DNA of 64,000 nt from the NCBI GenBank assembly GCA_009763385.1, contig CM019831.1, positions 76,946,706-77,010,705 on the forward strand, given 5' to 3'. Each line of letters starts with the position of its first letter. Position 1 is the first letter of the stretch. Under the pieces are notes generated by a model. The model did no database searches. It saw only the letters and a list, made by a program, of their open reading frames with translations, and had not been told where the DNA came from. Position numbers and translations under genes: made by a program. This document shows positions 11,293 through 23,715 of the stretch, piece after piece. The DNA is from Coix lacryma-jobi var. lacryma-jobi (Eukaryota; Streptophyta; Magnoliopsida; Poales; Poaceae).

Positions 11293-12053
11293 AGCAACTC
11301 ATAAGAAGTTTCCTTCAAGAAAGCACGGAGAAAAATGCTATTGGAAATATAGCATGCAATGTTTATAGCCTCGGCCCAATATCGCCTAAGAGTCCTATGC
11401 TTATCGAGCATCATCCTGGCCATCTCAACAAGAGTCCGATTTTTCCTCTCTACAACACCATTTTGTGGCGGTGTGTAGGGAGAAGAAAACTGATGCTCCC
11501 AACCCAAAGAGTTACAAAACTTCTCAAAATCCGAGTTTTTAAACTTGGAACCATTATCGCTACGAATAGCTCTCATCGAGTTCTTCAGGAACTCGTTCTG
11601 AAGTCGCAAGATCAAATTGCGAACAAAAGTGAAAGTCTCAGTTTTCTCAGCTAAGAAGAAAACCCACGAATATCTCGAAAAGTCGTTGACAACAACAAGC
11701 ACATACCACTTCCCACCAACCGAACTCACCCGAGCCGGACCGACAAGGTCCATATGCAAAAGCTCTCCAGGGCGCTTGGTCATGACCTGATTCACCGGAT
11801 GGTGGGGAGCGGCAACCATTTTCCCATGTCTACAAGAATGGCAAACAAGATCCTTCTCAATGTGTAACTTGGGCAATCCTTGGATTAAGCCAAGTGAACT
11901 AAGCCTTGCAAGCAAGTCAAAGCTCAAGTGACCGAGTCTCCTATGCCACTTCCAAAGATCAGAGGAGGAGGAGGGTCCAGCCAAAAGACAATGAGAAATG
12001 CCAAAAGACTCCGAGAAATTCGCACGAAAGACTTTCCCAAAGGGCGAAATCAA
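11293..12053 (-). pseudogene. pol: B1 pol: integrase region
   Basis: About 250 open codons match residues ~90-360 of the intact B2 pol. Visible are the pre-integrase zinc region (WHRRLGHLS, then CHSCRHGK) and the integrase core with LLHMDLVGP, IRSDNG and NGVVERKNR, the three parts of the DD35E site. Compared with B2 there are Asp-to-Asn (NDFSRY) and Glu-to-Lys (SDNGSKF) changes, both G-to-A on the coding strand, as expected from C deamination on the other strand. The frame differs from that of the protease block, so a frameshift lies between 12053 and 12124. The block ends at the deletion junction. Confidence 0.88.
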
Positions 12054-12123
12054 ACATACAAGATTGCCCTAAGGATCCAAAATACGACTGAGATTCGGCT
12101 TAAAACGAATCTCATAGTCATCA

Positions 12124-12357
12124 TCAAAGATGTGAAACAGAAAGAAAGTTAAAATGCAAGTTAGAAACAAGAGCAACAACACGCAACACAAAGTGCTCAT
12201 TTACTCGCACCGACCCACGAGACAACACTTTACCTTTGCTATTGTCGCCGAAGGTGATAAACTCCTTTCTGACAACTAGACTAAGACTGGAGAACCACTT
12301 GGCGTTTCCGGTCATATGCCTTGAGCACCCGGAATCCACCAACCAAATGTCCTCCAA
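12124..12357 (-). pseudogene. pol: B1 pol: protease region
   Basis: Matches the start of B2 pol: DIWLVDSGCSRHMTGNAKWF contains the Asp-Ser-Gly active site of the copia aspartic protease, which cuts the polyprotein. The frame opens right after TAG as in B2 and closes early after LSVSHL, where B2 continues. It follows the gag end at 12363 with the same local arrangement as in B2. Confidence 0.85.
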
Positions 12358-12362
12358 TCGTT

Positions 12363-12997
12363 TTACCTACATCCATAAAAAGACATAGGGTGAGCATACG
12401 GTCCAACACTGGGGTGAGTAAAGTGGGAAGTGTACCAGTGTTGGCCCGGCTGCTCAAAAGAGCGGTTAGTAGCAAAACCATTCCTAGCACGCCTACGGGG
12501 AAAGCGATCACCACGCTGAGGAAAACATGGTCCGCTAAGGGAAGAGCGTCCATCGCGATACTCAAAACGCGGTGGGGGGTAACGCTCAACTACAAAGCCA
12601 CCACCGCGGGGTCCAAAACCTACAAAAGCAGGCTCCCGCCGAGCACGTCCTCCTTGCGGCCTAGGACCTTGAGGCATTGGACCTCTAGGCCTAGCAGCTC
12701 TCCTATGAACATTCGACACATGTACATCATGGAAGGGATGGTACATGTCCGTGTTGTTCATCTCCTTTGCACGACGCTCCTCTCTCTTGCGCAGAAAGCA
12801 AAACTCCCTTAAGTGCCCATCTCTCCCACAGTGCTCACAGTGGTACCTCACCGCTCTCATAGGGGGTTGTTGGTACTCACGGTAGTGGGTGTGGATCACT
12901 TTGCCCTTCTGTGGCATGAGCTCCTCTTGGATAGGTGGCATAGTGTCTAGCTTGTTCTTCAGGTGGTTTGGTTTTGGAGCCCATGTTTGTTTCTTGG
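12363..12997 (-). pseudogene. gag: B1 gag, C-terminal part
   Basis: Continues gag beyond the solo LTR. It holds a CCHC zinc knuckle (CEHCGRDGHLREFC), which binds RNA, and the Arg/Gly/Pro-rich tail seen in B2, ending PYAHPMSFYGCR and a TAA. Where B2 has TGA, this copy has GGA and reads three codons further. It is shorter than B2 in the repetitive Arg-rich stretch. Confidence 0.88.
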
Positions 12998-13002
12998 GTG
13001 GA

Positions 13003-16000
13003 TGTGACACCCCAATTTTAAGAACAAAATTGGAGCACAATATATGTATGCCAGGATCAATTTTCATACATATATCCACATCATAGTAAATATCAAAACA
13101 ATGCTTTGTTAATAATAACGAACTTTATTACATAAATGACCCTCGGGTCTGAAAGAAAAGTACAGACTCTCATGAAACTGACTCTAAAGTAAACTCTGGT
13201 GTCGATGCGGAAGATCTGGACTCCACTCCACAGGAAGGTCGACCGGGGGTAGCGCCATCCTAGTACAGGTCGTCAGGATCGTAGCCTCCGTCTTCTGGAT
13301 ACTCCTGCTCCTCGTACGCGTAGTCTCCAGCGTCTGGGTGGGGTAGCAGGGGGGACAAAGAGGAAGGGTGAGTACATCGAAATGTACTCCGCAAGTGTGG
13401 GAAATATATGCTTATGAGGCTAAAAACAAAGGTAGGCTGACTCTGTTTGACTCAAGCGCCTAAAGCGACACACCTTATTAATCCTATTAATCCTATGCAC
13501 CTATTTACTAGGTTATAGCCACAGATACTGTAGAAAAGTAACAACACTCGGAGTCGCACCGAGCAACCAACACCTGAAGTCCATCAGACAACCGCACCTG
13601 AAGTCCATCAGATGACCCGAACCCAAAACCGACCAGTAACCAACTAATCTCAAAGAAGTCCAAGCCGCTCGTGACCGTGAGCACGGCTGATATATCAGTT
13701 TTACACTCTGCAGAGGTTGCACATCGTTACCCATGAGTCGTGCAGATCCCGTCACGCTAAACACTGCCGAGGTGTATAGCAGGTTGCACTGCAAGGCCTT
13801 TACAAAACTCCCTCCAAGTCCGTTTTACACGTTCACTAAGGTTTCACCGCTAACAGTGGATATACGCACCACTGCAGAAGCCCCCTCTTGTGCCGCAAAT
13901 CCGACCCCGTGTAAACCCTCAACTTGGAGGCAATTAATTACTTGGCCAGGTCCAGCCCATCCAGATCCCATGGTTGCGCTGTCAAGCCGGGTTACATGCT
14001 CTGAGAACCGGGTCCTAGGGATCCAGGCAGGATAAATCTAGCACGAGCCCCGAACCAAAAACCAAATAAGAGCTGCCAAGTCCATGGCACAAAACCACCA
14101 ATACGGTTCCATCCTGCCGGATTTACCTAATAACCATGTTACTACAAAATTACCATGTCCACATTCGTTTCATAGTTCATTAATCAAGATTATAAACATT
14201 TTAACTCCCATCCCAATCATGACTGCAGGGATAAGCAAAACACCTACCCGAACATCCCAAAACAGGCGACAAGGATAATATAAACAAATTCTAGTAAACC
14301 CTAACATGGGATTCAAATTGATGACAAGCATGCATCTACAAGATCTAACTACTCTAGTACCAAAAGTAAAATAAAGTAGGTGCAAGATGTTCAAGGACAC
14401 TTGCCTTCGGACTGGGTCGAATCAACTGGGTCGCAAGGATGGTCTGGAGCATCCTCGTACTCCGCACTCTCTTGCCCAAGCAACATACATGGCACAATAC
14501 ATAGAAATAAATAACAGTACAACAAACAGTAAGGAAACAGTAAACTAATAGATCTACTACGTAGAGAACGAAATTATGAATCTAACGCAAGTTGAATGGG
14601 TCAAATCAGAGTTAAAATGAGCAAGTTATGGGCTTTTGAAGTTGGGTGGCAAATCTGAGAATAGATGGAAGTTCATTTTGCATTTTAAATAAATCAAATC
14701 TGAAATAAAACGGCGGGGGAACCGGGCCTCAATTCTCCAAAACAGTAGGGCCTGTCCGTAAGTTTGCCAAGACTCGGCGCACAGTCATTATGGACTGCGG
14801 GTTGATATTAAAATAAGGGGAGGGGGTTTCTGCAAAAGCACGCCGTCGCGGCAGAGCGGCCGCGCGTGGCGCCTGCGTGGCCCAGACGCGTGCCACCTGG
14901 CGTTGTGTGGTTGGACCGGAGCGCCAGGTGGTGGTGGACGCGGGCGCGAGGAAGTGGTGGACGAAGTCCACGGGCCGTGGACTCGGCTCATGCCGGTTCG
15001 GTGGTGTGGATCTAATCTCGGCCGCTGTTTCAAGATCGGACGGCACCGGGGCGTTTTGGGGCAATGCAGGTGGCTGGGCGGCGCTCCGCGCGGCGGAGGG
15101 GAGAGTGGAGACGGCGGCGCCATGGACGCCTCGCCCGAGTTCGCCCGGGAAGGGTCTACGGGCCACGGGGAATCGAACCGATAGTACCAAGAGAGAGAGG
15201 GGAAGAAGGCGAGCTCACCAGAGGACTTTAGGACGGTCGGAGAGGCTCGGTTGGGGTAGACGTCGGGGAAGGTGGCGTGTGTGCGGTCGGTGCCCGGCGT
15301 AGTCGATGTCGTGGAGTTCCAGGCGCCGATTCACGCCGCGATCGAGTCCCTCGGATGCGCCGTGCGACCGCGACGCCGAAGGAGGAGAGGACGTGTCCGG
15401 TGGTGGCTTCCCTTGCGATGGCGAGCTCGGACAGAGCCTGTCAATGGCGAGGGTGGCGGTGACTGCCTCGGGATGCTCTGGGTACGGTGCTAGGGCTCGG
15501 TGAGGGGCTTGGCGGAGGCGGCGCCGGGTCGGGGTAGGATAGTTATTTGTAGGGTGAGGAAAAGAGGGGTGGCGGCGGGTTCCATCTGCTGATCGGGCGG
15601 ACGGAGCGGAGGGTGCGAGCCGTTGTCGCGCGAAGGGCGGGGAGGTTGGTTTGGGGACGACGGCTGACGGCAGGGCCCACATGTCGGCGGGTGAAGGCGA
15701 GGCGGCCGCTGCGCGTGTGGTCGTGGCGGCGAGCGGGCCGACGCGCGTGGGCGAAGGAGGGAGCTGGCGGGCCAGCTCGGCGCGCTTGGGGCCCGGGGTG
15801 GGAGACGGGCCGAGGGGGAGGGGAGGCCGGCTGGGCCAAAATGAGGAAAGGGGAGGAGAGGAGAGGCCCTTGCCTTTTCTTTTTGTTTTGTAAATTCTTT
15901 TTCAAATTCATTTTGAAATCCAATTTCAAATCTGTTTCAAAACAAAACTAGTTTGAAAATTTTGGAAACATTTTCCTTAGGTTTTGTAAATAAAACTTGA

Positions 16001-16239
16001 TTTTGATTTTGTAAAATTTTCATAAACCTTTTTATTTGTTTTCTAAATAGAATAAATCCGATTCGCCCTATACGGGTTTAACAAACTTATTTACCACACA
16101 ATAAAAAAATATGCAATGGCATGAATGCAACATGAAAATGATAAATAAATTTTATTTTCCTCCTCTATTAAACTAGCCAACCTATTTAGTTTCTAATCTC
16201 TTTAATTAAATTGGGGAAAAATTAAATCAGGGTGTTACA
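13003..16239 (-). mobile_element. Gypsy (Tekay/Del-like) solo LTR, 3237 bp
   Basis: Flanked by a perfect 5-bp duplication gtgga (12998-13002 and 16240-16244) inside B1 gag, with ends TGTGACACCCC and GGGTGTTACA. Minus-strand reading starts TGTAACACCC. The length and internal order (gagtacattt/tgtactcacc block at 13370-13390, tgcagagt block near 13710) parallel the 3.3-kb LTR at 29848-33173. There is no primer site, polypurine tract or pol, so it is a solo LTR left by LTR-LTR recombination. The GC-rich tract 14790-15850 has overlapping open frames on both strands that look like chance. Clade assignment is inference. Confidence 0.8.
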
Positions 16240-18226
16240 GTGGAGCTCTTGGAGGTTCCTCATACACTCCATCTTTGGTGTTAGGCTTGAGAGGCTCTTT
16301 GGGTGGAATCTTAGTAAGTTTGGGAGTAGTGGTGGAGTTTGACTTCTCACTCGGGTTAAGACCACTAAACTCTCCAACCTTGCCAAAAGAAGCAACACTC
16401 TCCATCCCCTGAGCAAAACCTACACTTGGACCTCCTGCAGCTCGCTTAAATTGGGCAATCATCATCCCAAGCTGCGGCTCACCACAAGACACCCATGACA
16501 AGATGGTCCGAAGGTATGTGTTTTCTTCCTCGGTTTGCATCTTGTCATGCTTCACATTAGCAATCTCCATCTCCAAGCCCTCACACAAAGCACACCTCGA
16601 CACACAAGTGCTACCCGAGCTGGCCTTCTTAAGAGACACAATCTTGGCATTCTTCTCTACCAACTCGGATTGTAAGCCAGCACAAGACTTGCACGCACCT
16701 AGCAACGAGGGTCTAGCCCTAAGCTCATCCACCTCTCCAACCAAAACAACATACTTGCCTCTCAAAGTGAGAAGGTCAGTCATGTGCTTGGTGCACATCT
16801 CACACTCATCCTCCTCAGTCACGACAATGGTGGACTTGACAGACTCAAGCTCCTTCACCGCGTTCTCCCACTTCCTCCTAAACTCCTTTCTCTCTCTAGC
16901 GGCAAGCCTAAGCAGTTTATCTTGACTAATGAGAGCAGCAGTAAGCTTGTCAACCTCAGCAGAGAGTTCGTCAGGAGTTTGTGATACCTGGGAGGTGTCG
17001 TCGTCGTCGTTCCGAGGGATCTCCTCCAGCTCGCTGTTGACCTCATCGCCGAGGGCCATGGTGCAGAAGCCCTCGTTGTTGGCGAAGAAACAGAGGCCGT
17101 TCAGCTTGTCTTCGATCTTCTTCTTCTCGGACTCGTCATCGCTTGATGCAGCGGAGTCGTCATCCGAGTCATCGACGTCACTGAGCGTGGCGAAGAAAGC
17201 ACGCTGCTCGGCCTGGGCCTTCTCAAAGTACTTCTCCTTGATGTATTCCTTGTTGAAGCCGCCCCTCCGCTTGTGCTTAGCGGGGACATACTTCTCCTTG
17301 CACTTGCCGAAGTCGTACTTGTAGCCGTGATCCGCCTTGCCGAAGACTTGTTTGTTCTTCTTCGGGCAATTGGCGATGAAGTGGTCCGAGCCTGCACACT
17401 CGTAGCAGCCACCACGTCCTCCTCCGCGACGACGGTTCATGCGATTGTTGTGGAACCGCGAGAACCGGTTGGCAAGCAGGGCCAACTCGTTGTCCGCCAT
17501 GAACTCCAACTGCTCCTCTGTGACAGAAAGAAGAGATGACAAAGCAAAGCCTCCAGAGGGGTTAGCGGAAGAACCAGAAACCAAAGCCATCGACGGGCCA
17601 GAAGGATTTCCATAAGAAGCCCTCGCCATGACATCAATCTCACTAGACTTGAGCTTACTAAAGAGCTCGTCGCACGTGAGGGTCTCATAGTTAGGCGATT
17701 CGATGATCGCCTGAACCTTGGAGTCCCACACCGACCGATCGAGAGTATGTAAAAGCTTGAGAGCCCTCTCATGATCGTCGAAAGGCAATAGCTCCTTGTT
17801 AGCCCTCATTCTATTGACAATCACCTGAAAGCGAGCGAATAAACTTTCTATGCTCTCGCCAGGCATGTGTCGAAAGTTCTCATACTCTCGGTTGAGCGAC
17901 TCGTAGAGACGGGTTTTGACTTGAGTGGTTCCCTCATGGAAACGCATGAGGGATGCCCAAATTTCCCGAGCCGTAGCGAGGTGAGAAACACGATCAAACT
18001 CTGTCATGCTCAAACATGAGAAAAGAGCATTATAGGCTCGGCTATTGGCATCATGCTCATCGATCCGACGTTGAGTCACACGTGCAGCTAAGACCACATA
18101 ATCAGTAGAATTGCAGATATCCCAAACTGAAGCGCTCATGCTCTGAAGATAGGCCGACATACGTATCTTCCAATACACATAGTTCATCCCATCGAAAAAC
18201 GGCGGTTTGCCTACGCCGCGATCCAT
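16240..18226 (-). pseudogene. gag: B1 gag, N-terminal part (interrupted by solo LTR)
   Basis: A start at 18226 (MDRGVGKPPFFDGMNYVYWK) and about 660 open codons match B2 gag over its length: the copia gag domain in the first ~230 residues, a zinc knuckle (CYECAGSDHFIANC) near residue 280, an acidic Asp/Ser tract, and a long heptad-rich region. It is still open, so only the solo LTR at 13003-16239 breaks gag; the remainder is at 12363-12997. Confidence 0.9.
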
Positions 18227-18276
18227 GTCGCCTTGTGTGGATCTGGAACCGGCTAAGGTGGAAGATTCTTAACCCA

Positions 18277-18287
18277 CTCTGATACCA
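18277..18287 (-). other. Primer binding site of B1
   Basis: Minus-strand TGGTATCAGAG, complementary to the 3' end of initiator methionine tRNA, two bases from the LTR end at 18290. It primes minus-strand DNA synthesis. Confidence 0.88.
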
Positions 18288-18289
18288 AT

Positions 18290-20309
18290 TGAAGGACCGA
18301 GAAAGCTATCCAAGGCGACCAGAGGGGGGGGGGGGTGAATGGGAGCTTCAAATTTCTTTCGAAATGTTGAGGCCTCTGTCCCAGAAATTCAACCCCAAGA
18401 GCAAACCCGAGACGCGTGATGTCCACGACCCAGAGAGTGGGTGGATGTTCCCTAGGAACACAGCGAGACACCACAAAAACTACCTCACCCAAGTTCACGC
18501 AAGTCAACTAGTGACAGGATGGACTTTGGTTAACCTCAACCTCCCCCGATCAACGCGAGGGGATTCAGGCTATTTCGCAAAGCGGGAAACCCTATTTTAT
18601 AGAGCACGAAGTCGGAAATCCAACGCAAAAAGCCAAAATCAAATCCGAAGTCGAACGAGGAAACTACGCACGAAACAGTGCAAAACTCACTGCATCGGAC
18701 GCTGGCAGCGTCCGATGTAGAGGCACCGGACGCGTCCGATGCAAAATGACCCGACCTAGGACCTTACTGCATAGCCATCGGACGCTGGCTACAGTGACAG
18801 TTCAGCGTCCGATGTTTGACCCTCGGACGCATCCGATGGCAACGGAGCGTCCGATGGTCAGCGTCCGATGCTCCTTTAAAATCACAGAAACTGACACGTG
18901 GCAACGGCGCGTCCGATGCTACTCGGGTCAGTGTCCAATGCCAAGAACACTAGCGTCTGATGCCCCCGAAAACGCACAGTTCTTCCGCGATTCCAACCCG
19001 ATCTCCTCCGAATCAAAAGCACTAAGGCTTAGACTTCGTACGAGGAGTTCCAAGGATGTTAGTGAGCTACCCCTAAGAGATCATGGCTCGAACCTAACTC
19101 CAAATCGGTGAATCAAAAGAATTGGGGACAAAAAGGGAGAAAAACGATCCAAACACGAAAACCGATCGATCTACTTGCTCGTGAGGTTTGAGTTGAATTC
19201 CTTTGGTGAAAATGATCCCCTCACTGTAAAGAACAAGTTGATTCAAACAGTTTTGCAAACAAAGAAATGTGGAGAGAGATCGATCGACGGGAAACTTGAG
19301 GAGAAAAGCAAAACTCAAAGAACAACACAAGAACGCGAATCACAACCTCAATTGTCAGTCGAAATTCGTCCACACGAGGAGACAACCGGAATCTGGTCCC
19401 GTTTCTGCAAAATCCAAATACACAGAGGTATGATTAAACCATCTCTGCGGATCTCAGTAGCTACAACAGGGAATGGGAGAGCAGGAAACCCTAAGTAAAA
19501 ATAGCAAATGGCTGAGATCGTTTGGGAGGTGGGTGTCTCCCTCTACTTATCCTAATTTTTATTCCCACTCTACCCCTAATGATATAGAGTGAACTAGCTA
19601 AACCCTAAGGCTATTCTGGACCAGCTCGAAGTAGGTGGTGATCCGACGGCCATGCCCACACAAGAGGTAGCTTCGCCTCGACGTGACCTCACCGATTGCC
19701 GCCACGTGCCGCCACCGCTCTGCTCGTCCTTTTCACGGACCTCCCCCCGGTTTTGAGGCCAAAACTGGGAAACCTGGGCTGTCCCCCGGTTTTGAGGCCG
19801 AAACCGGGAAACCTCGTCCGTCGCCTGAGTTTTGTGGCCCAAACTCAGAAACCCGCCAGCACATAGGTTTTGAGGCCCAAACCTGGAAACCGTCCTCAGC
19901 CCGAGTTTTGTGGCCCAAACTCGGAAACCGGCCGCACCCAGGTTTTGAGGCCCAAACCTGGAAACCGTCCATTCGGTGGTTTTTCTGTGGCTCAACCACC
20001 AAACCGAGCCGTAGAGGGGATGCACCGCCCGTGCACCCCGTCCACACGCAAGCCTTCACTTGTCACTGTCCCAGGTTGTTAGCCACCACGGCCGATCCTC
20101 AGGCCACCGGTCCGTCAGTCCAAGCCTCACGTTCGCCCTTCATCGCTCCGGGTCCATCGGCACGACATGTCTCTACTTGACCTTCACCTTGCCTTTGATC
20201 ACCGTATCCGTGCTCAACACCTGCACAACACAAGCCAAAGAACATGCGCATCATCCAAGTTGACAATCACTCATCATCTCAAGATCCGGCATACACCCAT
20301 GTATCCGCA
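18290..20309 (-). repeat. 5' LTR of B1
   Basis: A 2020-bp LTR from 20309 (TGCGGATACATGGGTGTATG on the minus strand) to 18290. It aligns with the B2 LTR along its length, but the hairpin array at 19744-20008 has different unit stems and order, and the dyad array (18693-18963) uses ATCGGACGC/GCGTCCGAT arms instead of the ACCGGACGC arms of B2. A run of 13 G lies at about 18326-18338. Confidence 0.92.
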
Positions 20310-20507
20310 CTATAAGTTAGCAATGGACTGTCTAACACTATATATATTCAGGGCAACAGACTGTCTGACGCTAAAGATTTTTAGCGTCAGGACTTACAAC
20401 ATCTGTAGAAGTCTGACGCTATATGTTTTTAGCGTTAGACAGCCTATCCCTGTAGCCGCTTTTAGCGTCAGATCGTCCATCACTAAAGATGGTGTTGTGC
20501 CTCAGTC
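20310..20507 (+). mobile_element. CACTA transposon, right end (degenerate)
   Basis: After the ctata duplication, subterminal motifs continue in both orientations, e.g. TCTGACGCTAAAGATT then TTTAGCGTCAGGAC, and TCTGACGCTATATG then TTTAGCGTTAGAC. The last ~45 bases (20459-20507) align with the reverse complement of the left terminus (TTTTAGCGTCAGA..., ...GTGTTGTG), but the final eight bases are cctcagtc instead of gtatagtg. So the right terminus is mutated or truncated. Only a two-of-three match supports a 3-bp target duplication. Confidence 0.5.
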
Positions 20508-20746
20508 CTACCCGTCGCTCACCCATCTCCTTCTAGCCCCCCACCGTCTTCACCGGCGGCTGCCCCTCTCCCTTACCCTTCGCACTCCACACCCCCACCT
20601 CCCACCCCCATGGCTCGGCGAACGACGCCCTCTTCGTCGAGGACCATGACATCATGGACCATGGTGGATGAAATCGGGAAGGTGTTGGCACTTCTTAGCA
20701 TCACACTATTGCTAGGCTGTCACCACTAGCGGCAACACATAGAAGT
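20508..20746. other. Unassigned spacer between CACTA and gypsy LTR
   Basis: Pyrimidine- and GC-rich, with an open plus frame to 20649 that has no recognisable domain. It might be flanking sequence of the CACTA insertion. Confidence 0.3.
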
Positions 20747-22308
20747 TGTTGGTTGGTATATATGAGCAGATAGAAAAAGATCCGCAAGTGCATGAATACC
20801 GTTGTAGCTTTCACCCGAAGGTTTTAATATCGTATCCACAAGAAATCGTGTGAGATCAACTACGTTCTAACTTAACTAGAAGATAAATGAGTGGTAGCAG
20901 AAACTAAAGTAGAAACAAGATAAAGTAAAACAAGATTAAAGTCTAAGGGAAGTAGCAATCTAGTATAAGGTCAATAGTCGAAGTATAGAGAGGACAACTT
21001 GAGATTCTCTAGTTCTGATCTAGGCAAGAGACTATGTTGTATATGATCCAACTGGGGACATTACGAATAGAAGGGCTGCATCCAGAGTACATTCCAACAA
21101 GGTAACTACTGTCTTGCTCCGCCTATAAACGGGGAGGTGGACTACAAAGGATTCAACAGGCCTATAAGAGTCACACCCATGAGCTACCACCTAAATAAGC
21201 CCGGCCTATAGGGTACATCTATGAGTAACTCAAGCCTAAGCACCATGCTTACACTACGAATTATATTCTAACCTAATGCGTTAGATTAAAATACTTAAAA
21301 GAGACTCGTGACCAAAAGAATAATATAAATAAGAATCTTACTTGAATCAGAAGTTGATCACCCGAAGCATCTCAGGAGCAAGCTCGAGCAGAGCTTGATC
21401 CCGCCGAAGTACAACCGGAGGAAGAAGCACCAACAGGCCAGCATCTCCTCCAAACTCCTCCCTCGCTCTCCATCTCTCTACTATCTAGAAGACTAGATCT
21501 AAACTAATTCTAGAGAGAGGTTATCCATTCGAGGGACACCTCTCATCTAGAAACCCAAGCTTTTTCTCTTGGCAATGATTATGATGAAGATAGATGATGG
21601 ATGCTCCAGGGAGGGGGGGTCTGGGGCTGCTTATATAGCCCGGTGGGATGAACCGTGACCCACGGATCAAACCAACTTGAAACAATGGTTGAGATGCGTC
21701 CTAGAGGTCGATTAGGTCACGCTCCACGAAGATGGGCCGATGTGGATCTTGGCCTAGGCCGACCGGCCTGAGGGTGGGGCCAGCCGGCCCCACCTGTCAG
21801 CCACTTTGCCTCTCCTGCGTCATGGTGTCTTCTGGAACCTCCCTTGTTGCCCTAACGCGACTTTCCATCTGTTTGCGCGATTCATCGTGTTGGAGTAGGA
21901 CTCTAGCTCTTTCCATCTATTGGAAAACACCCTGGAGAATAACAATTCACCATAGCTGTTGGATCTGTAAATTTAGCCCCTGAATTATGTTGCTTGGTGA
22001 TCACACCAGGTTGTTCTAGAAGCTTCCAAGTCGTATCCAACAAGGACTCTCTCGTCGGGACTCTTAATGTAGCAAACCATATGTCCATTTCGATCAACTC
22101 GACGAGCTATTCACAATGGTGTTCTCTGTTTCATCACTTGAGATAGTTTTATATGGTGAAATATTGATAACCCTGCAAAACAAGTGAGAACAACACAACT
22201 CGTGGAACTTGTTAGAATCAAACCCTACAACTATGCTTTACGGTTCATTTCATATCATTCTATGTACTAGTTGATGGTATAATATTGACTATAAGGACTG
22301 TCAACAAG
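20747..22308 (-). repeat. 3' LTR of an Athila-like gypsy element
   Basis: A 1562-bp LTR. On the minus strand it starts TGTTGACAGTCCTTATAG at 22308 and ends CCAACA at 20747. A polypurine tract lies directly upstream (22309-22322), fixing it as a 3' LTR with its body to the right. A TATA-like box (GGCTATATAA, minus) is at about 21631-21640. It contains the ccgcaag / gttgtagctttcacc block typical of this LTR group. The five bases outside (gaagt, 20742-20746) would be one target-site copy; the partner is not found. Confidence 0.75.
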
Positions 22309-22322
22309 TTCCCCCAAGCTTA
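22309..22322 (-). other. Polypurine tract of the gypsy element
   Basis: Minus-strand AGCTTGGGGGAACT immediately before the LTR start TGTTGAC. It is the plus-strand primer site for reverse transcription. Confidence 0.75.
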
Positions 22323-23715
22323 GCCTTTGCTAGTCCCTGAGCAAAGTCAAACTCAACAATGGATCATGAGTTGCTGTAATATTTTCACTTCCAACAAGTA
22401 CACATGCATTCAGACAAAAGTTCTCATTTGGATTAGAAAAGATATCATATTATTTATCACGGGGCTTAGTACTTTACCTTGAATCTTGAGTAATTGAAAG
22501 ATAGAACGGTCAAATCAAGCACTATGTCTCTAGTTCTTTCAATTCACTATTATCCCGGAGTTTTTATGAATTTTCAAAAAGCTTAAAGATGTGTGCTGTC
22601 AAATTAAATAATGGATCCAAAAAGAAAATCAACCACACCATTAAATCGAGAAGTGCATGTGTATAGAAAAATGGAGTCAGATGCTCTTTTAAATATATCA
22701 CTCTCTTCTGCTTATCAGAGACACATCGTTATTAGGCTAATTCTACTGCAGAGCACGTGTCCATTTTTTTTCTTCTGATTTTCTCTTTTTTGAGGTTCTG
22801 GACACTTGTCCCTTTTTATTTTCTCAGATCTCTCTTTTTTCTTTGAGGTTTTAGACACTTGTCCCTTTTTATTTCCTCGGATATATATATATATATATTG
22901 TTTTTTTTTCAATATCCACATGTTTCCAACAAACTTTTGAGAGGATAGCAACAGATAATTGTGAGCATTTATGCGGAAGATTAATGAAATGCATAAGTCT
23001 TCTCAATTCAATAGCATGATAACTTCTCATAGGGTTGACAAAACTTTATTGAATGTATTTATTAATCATGTTTAATATTGAGAAATCTCCAGGACTCTAG
23101 TGTTGTTTAGAACAAGATAATAGCAGCTCAGATCATCACATATTGTATCTGTCAATTCCCTAGACCTTAGATCAAGCATTTGCTACCCATGAATTTAATT
23201 TTATTTTAAAGCATCATTATTAATTAGGAGAACTTGTGTTTGAAGACTAGGTACTGAAAAGAAATTATGATAGAGCAACTATTCATCATTTCCATTTTAT
23301 GATTGGAGAGAGATTGCTTCTTTTATTATCAACTTCTTAAAACAAGACACACACTATAACTTTAATACTTAAAAACACTAAAATAGTAATAAAGACATAC
23401 CTGAATCGTGGTGATAACACGGGTGCGTCTCCCCCAAGCTGGTTTCATTAATAGTGTTGAGCCTTCATGTGCCCATTTTTTTTTCAATTAAGGGTGAGCC
23501 TTCATGTGCTCACATTTTTTGTATTTTTTTAGATTTATGTATAGAAAGGAAACTTAAGAGGATAAGGATACTTACCTGGATACACGGGTGTGCTTTCCCC
23601 CAAGCTGAATGTTGACGTAGTCGTACAATCTTTTAATGTAGCGGACTGGCGGTGAAAATGTTCTTCCTCTATCGGAGCTTTGATTAATGTTGATGGTTGT
23701 TGAAATAATGCTCCA
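22323..23715 (-). other. Non-coding interior of the gypsy element
   Basis: AT-rich with no recognisable coding frame; it lies where the region between integrase and 3' LTR is expected. It has a two-copy tandem repeat of about 55 bp (22788-22880: ttgaggtt...ggacacttgtccctttttatt), an AT dinucleotide run (22880-22899), and two further polypurine-like tracts (CAGCTTGGGGGA on the minus strand near 23430 and 23593), each followed by a splice-donor-like AGGTA. Confidence 0.4.

Larger units (their letters stand above)
9295..20309 (-). mobile_element. Copia element B1 (minus strand), decayed, with nested insertions
   Basis: A Ty1/copia element of the same family as B2 (52986 onward). Order on the minus strand: 5' LTR 18290-20309, primer site, gag 16240-18226 continued at 12363-12997, protease 12124-12357, integrase 11293-12053, then a 3' LTR remnant 9295-10834. 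The target-site duplication ctata flanks it exactly (9290-9294 and 20310-20314). A gypsy solo LTR splits gag (13003-16239). Reverse transcriptase, RNase H, the 3' non-coding region and the start of the 3' LTR are missing, replaced by an LTR fragment of another element (10835-11292). It is inserted in the CACTA element. It is non-autonomous. Confidence 0.9.

Noticed and set aside
14729..15930. Many overlapping open frames on both strands
   Set aside because: GC-rich part of a solo LTR flanked by a perfect target duplication; Pro/Arg/Ala-rich translations with no domain.
18320..18340. Run of 13 G as a regulatory G-tract
   Set aside because: The other B-family LTR ends have 6-8 C or G here; more likely slippage or sequencing error.
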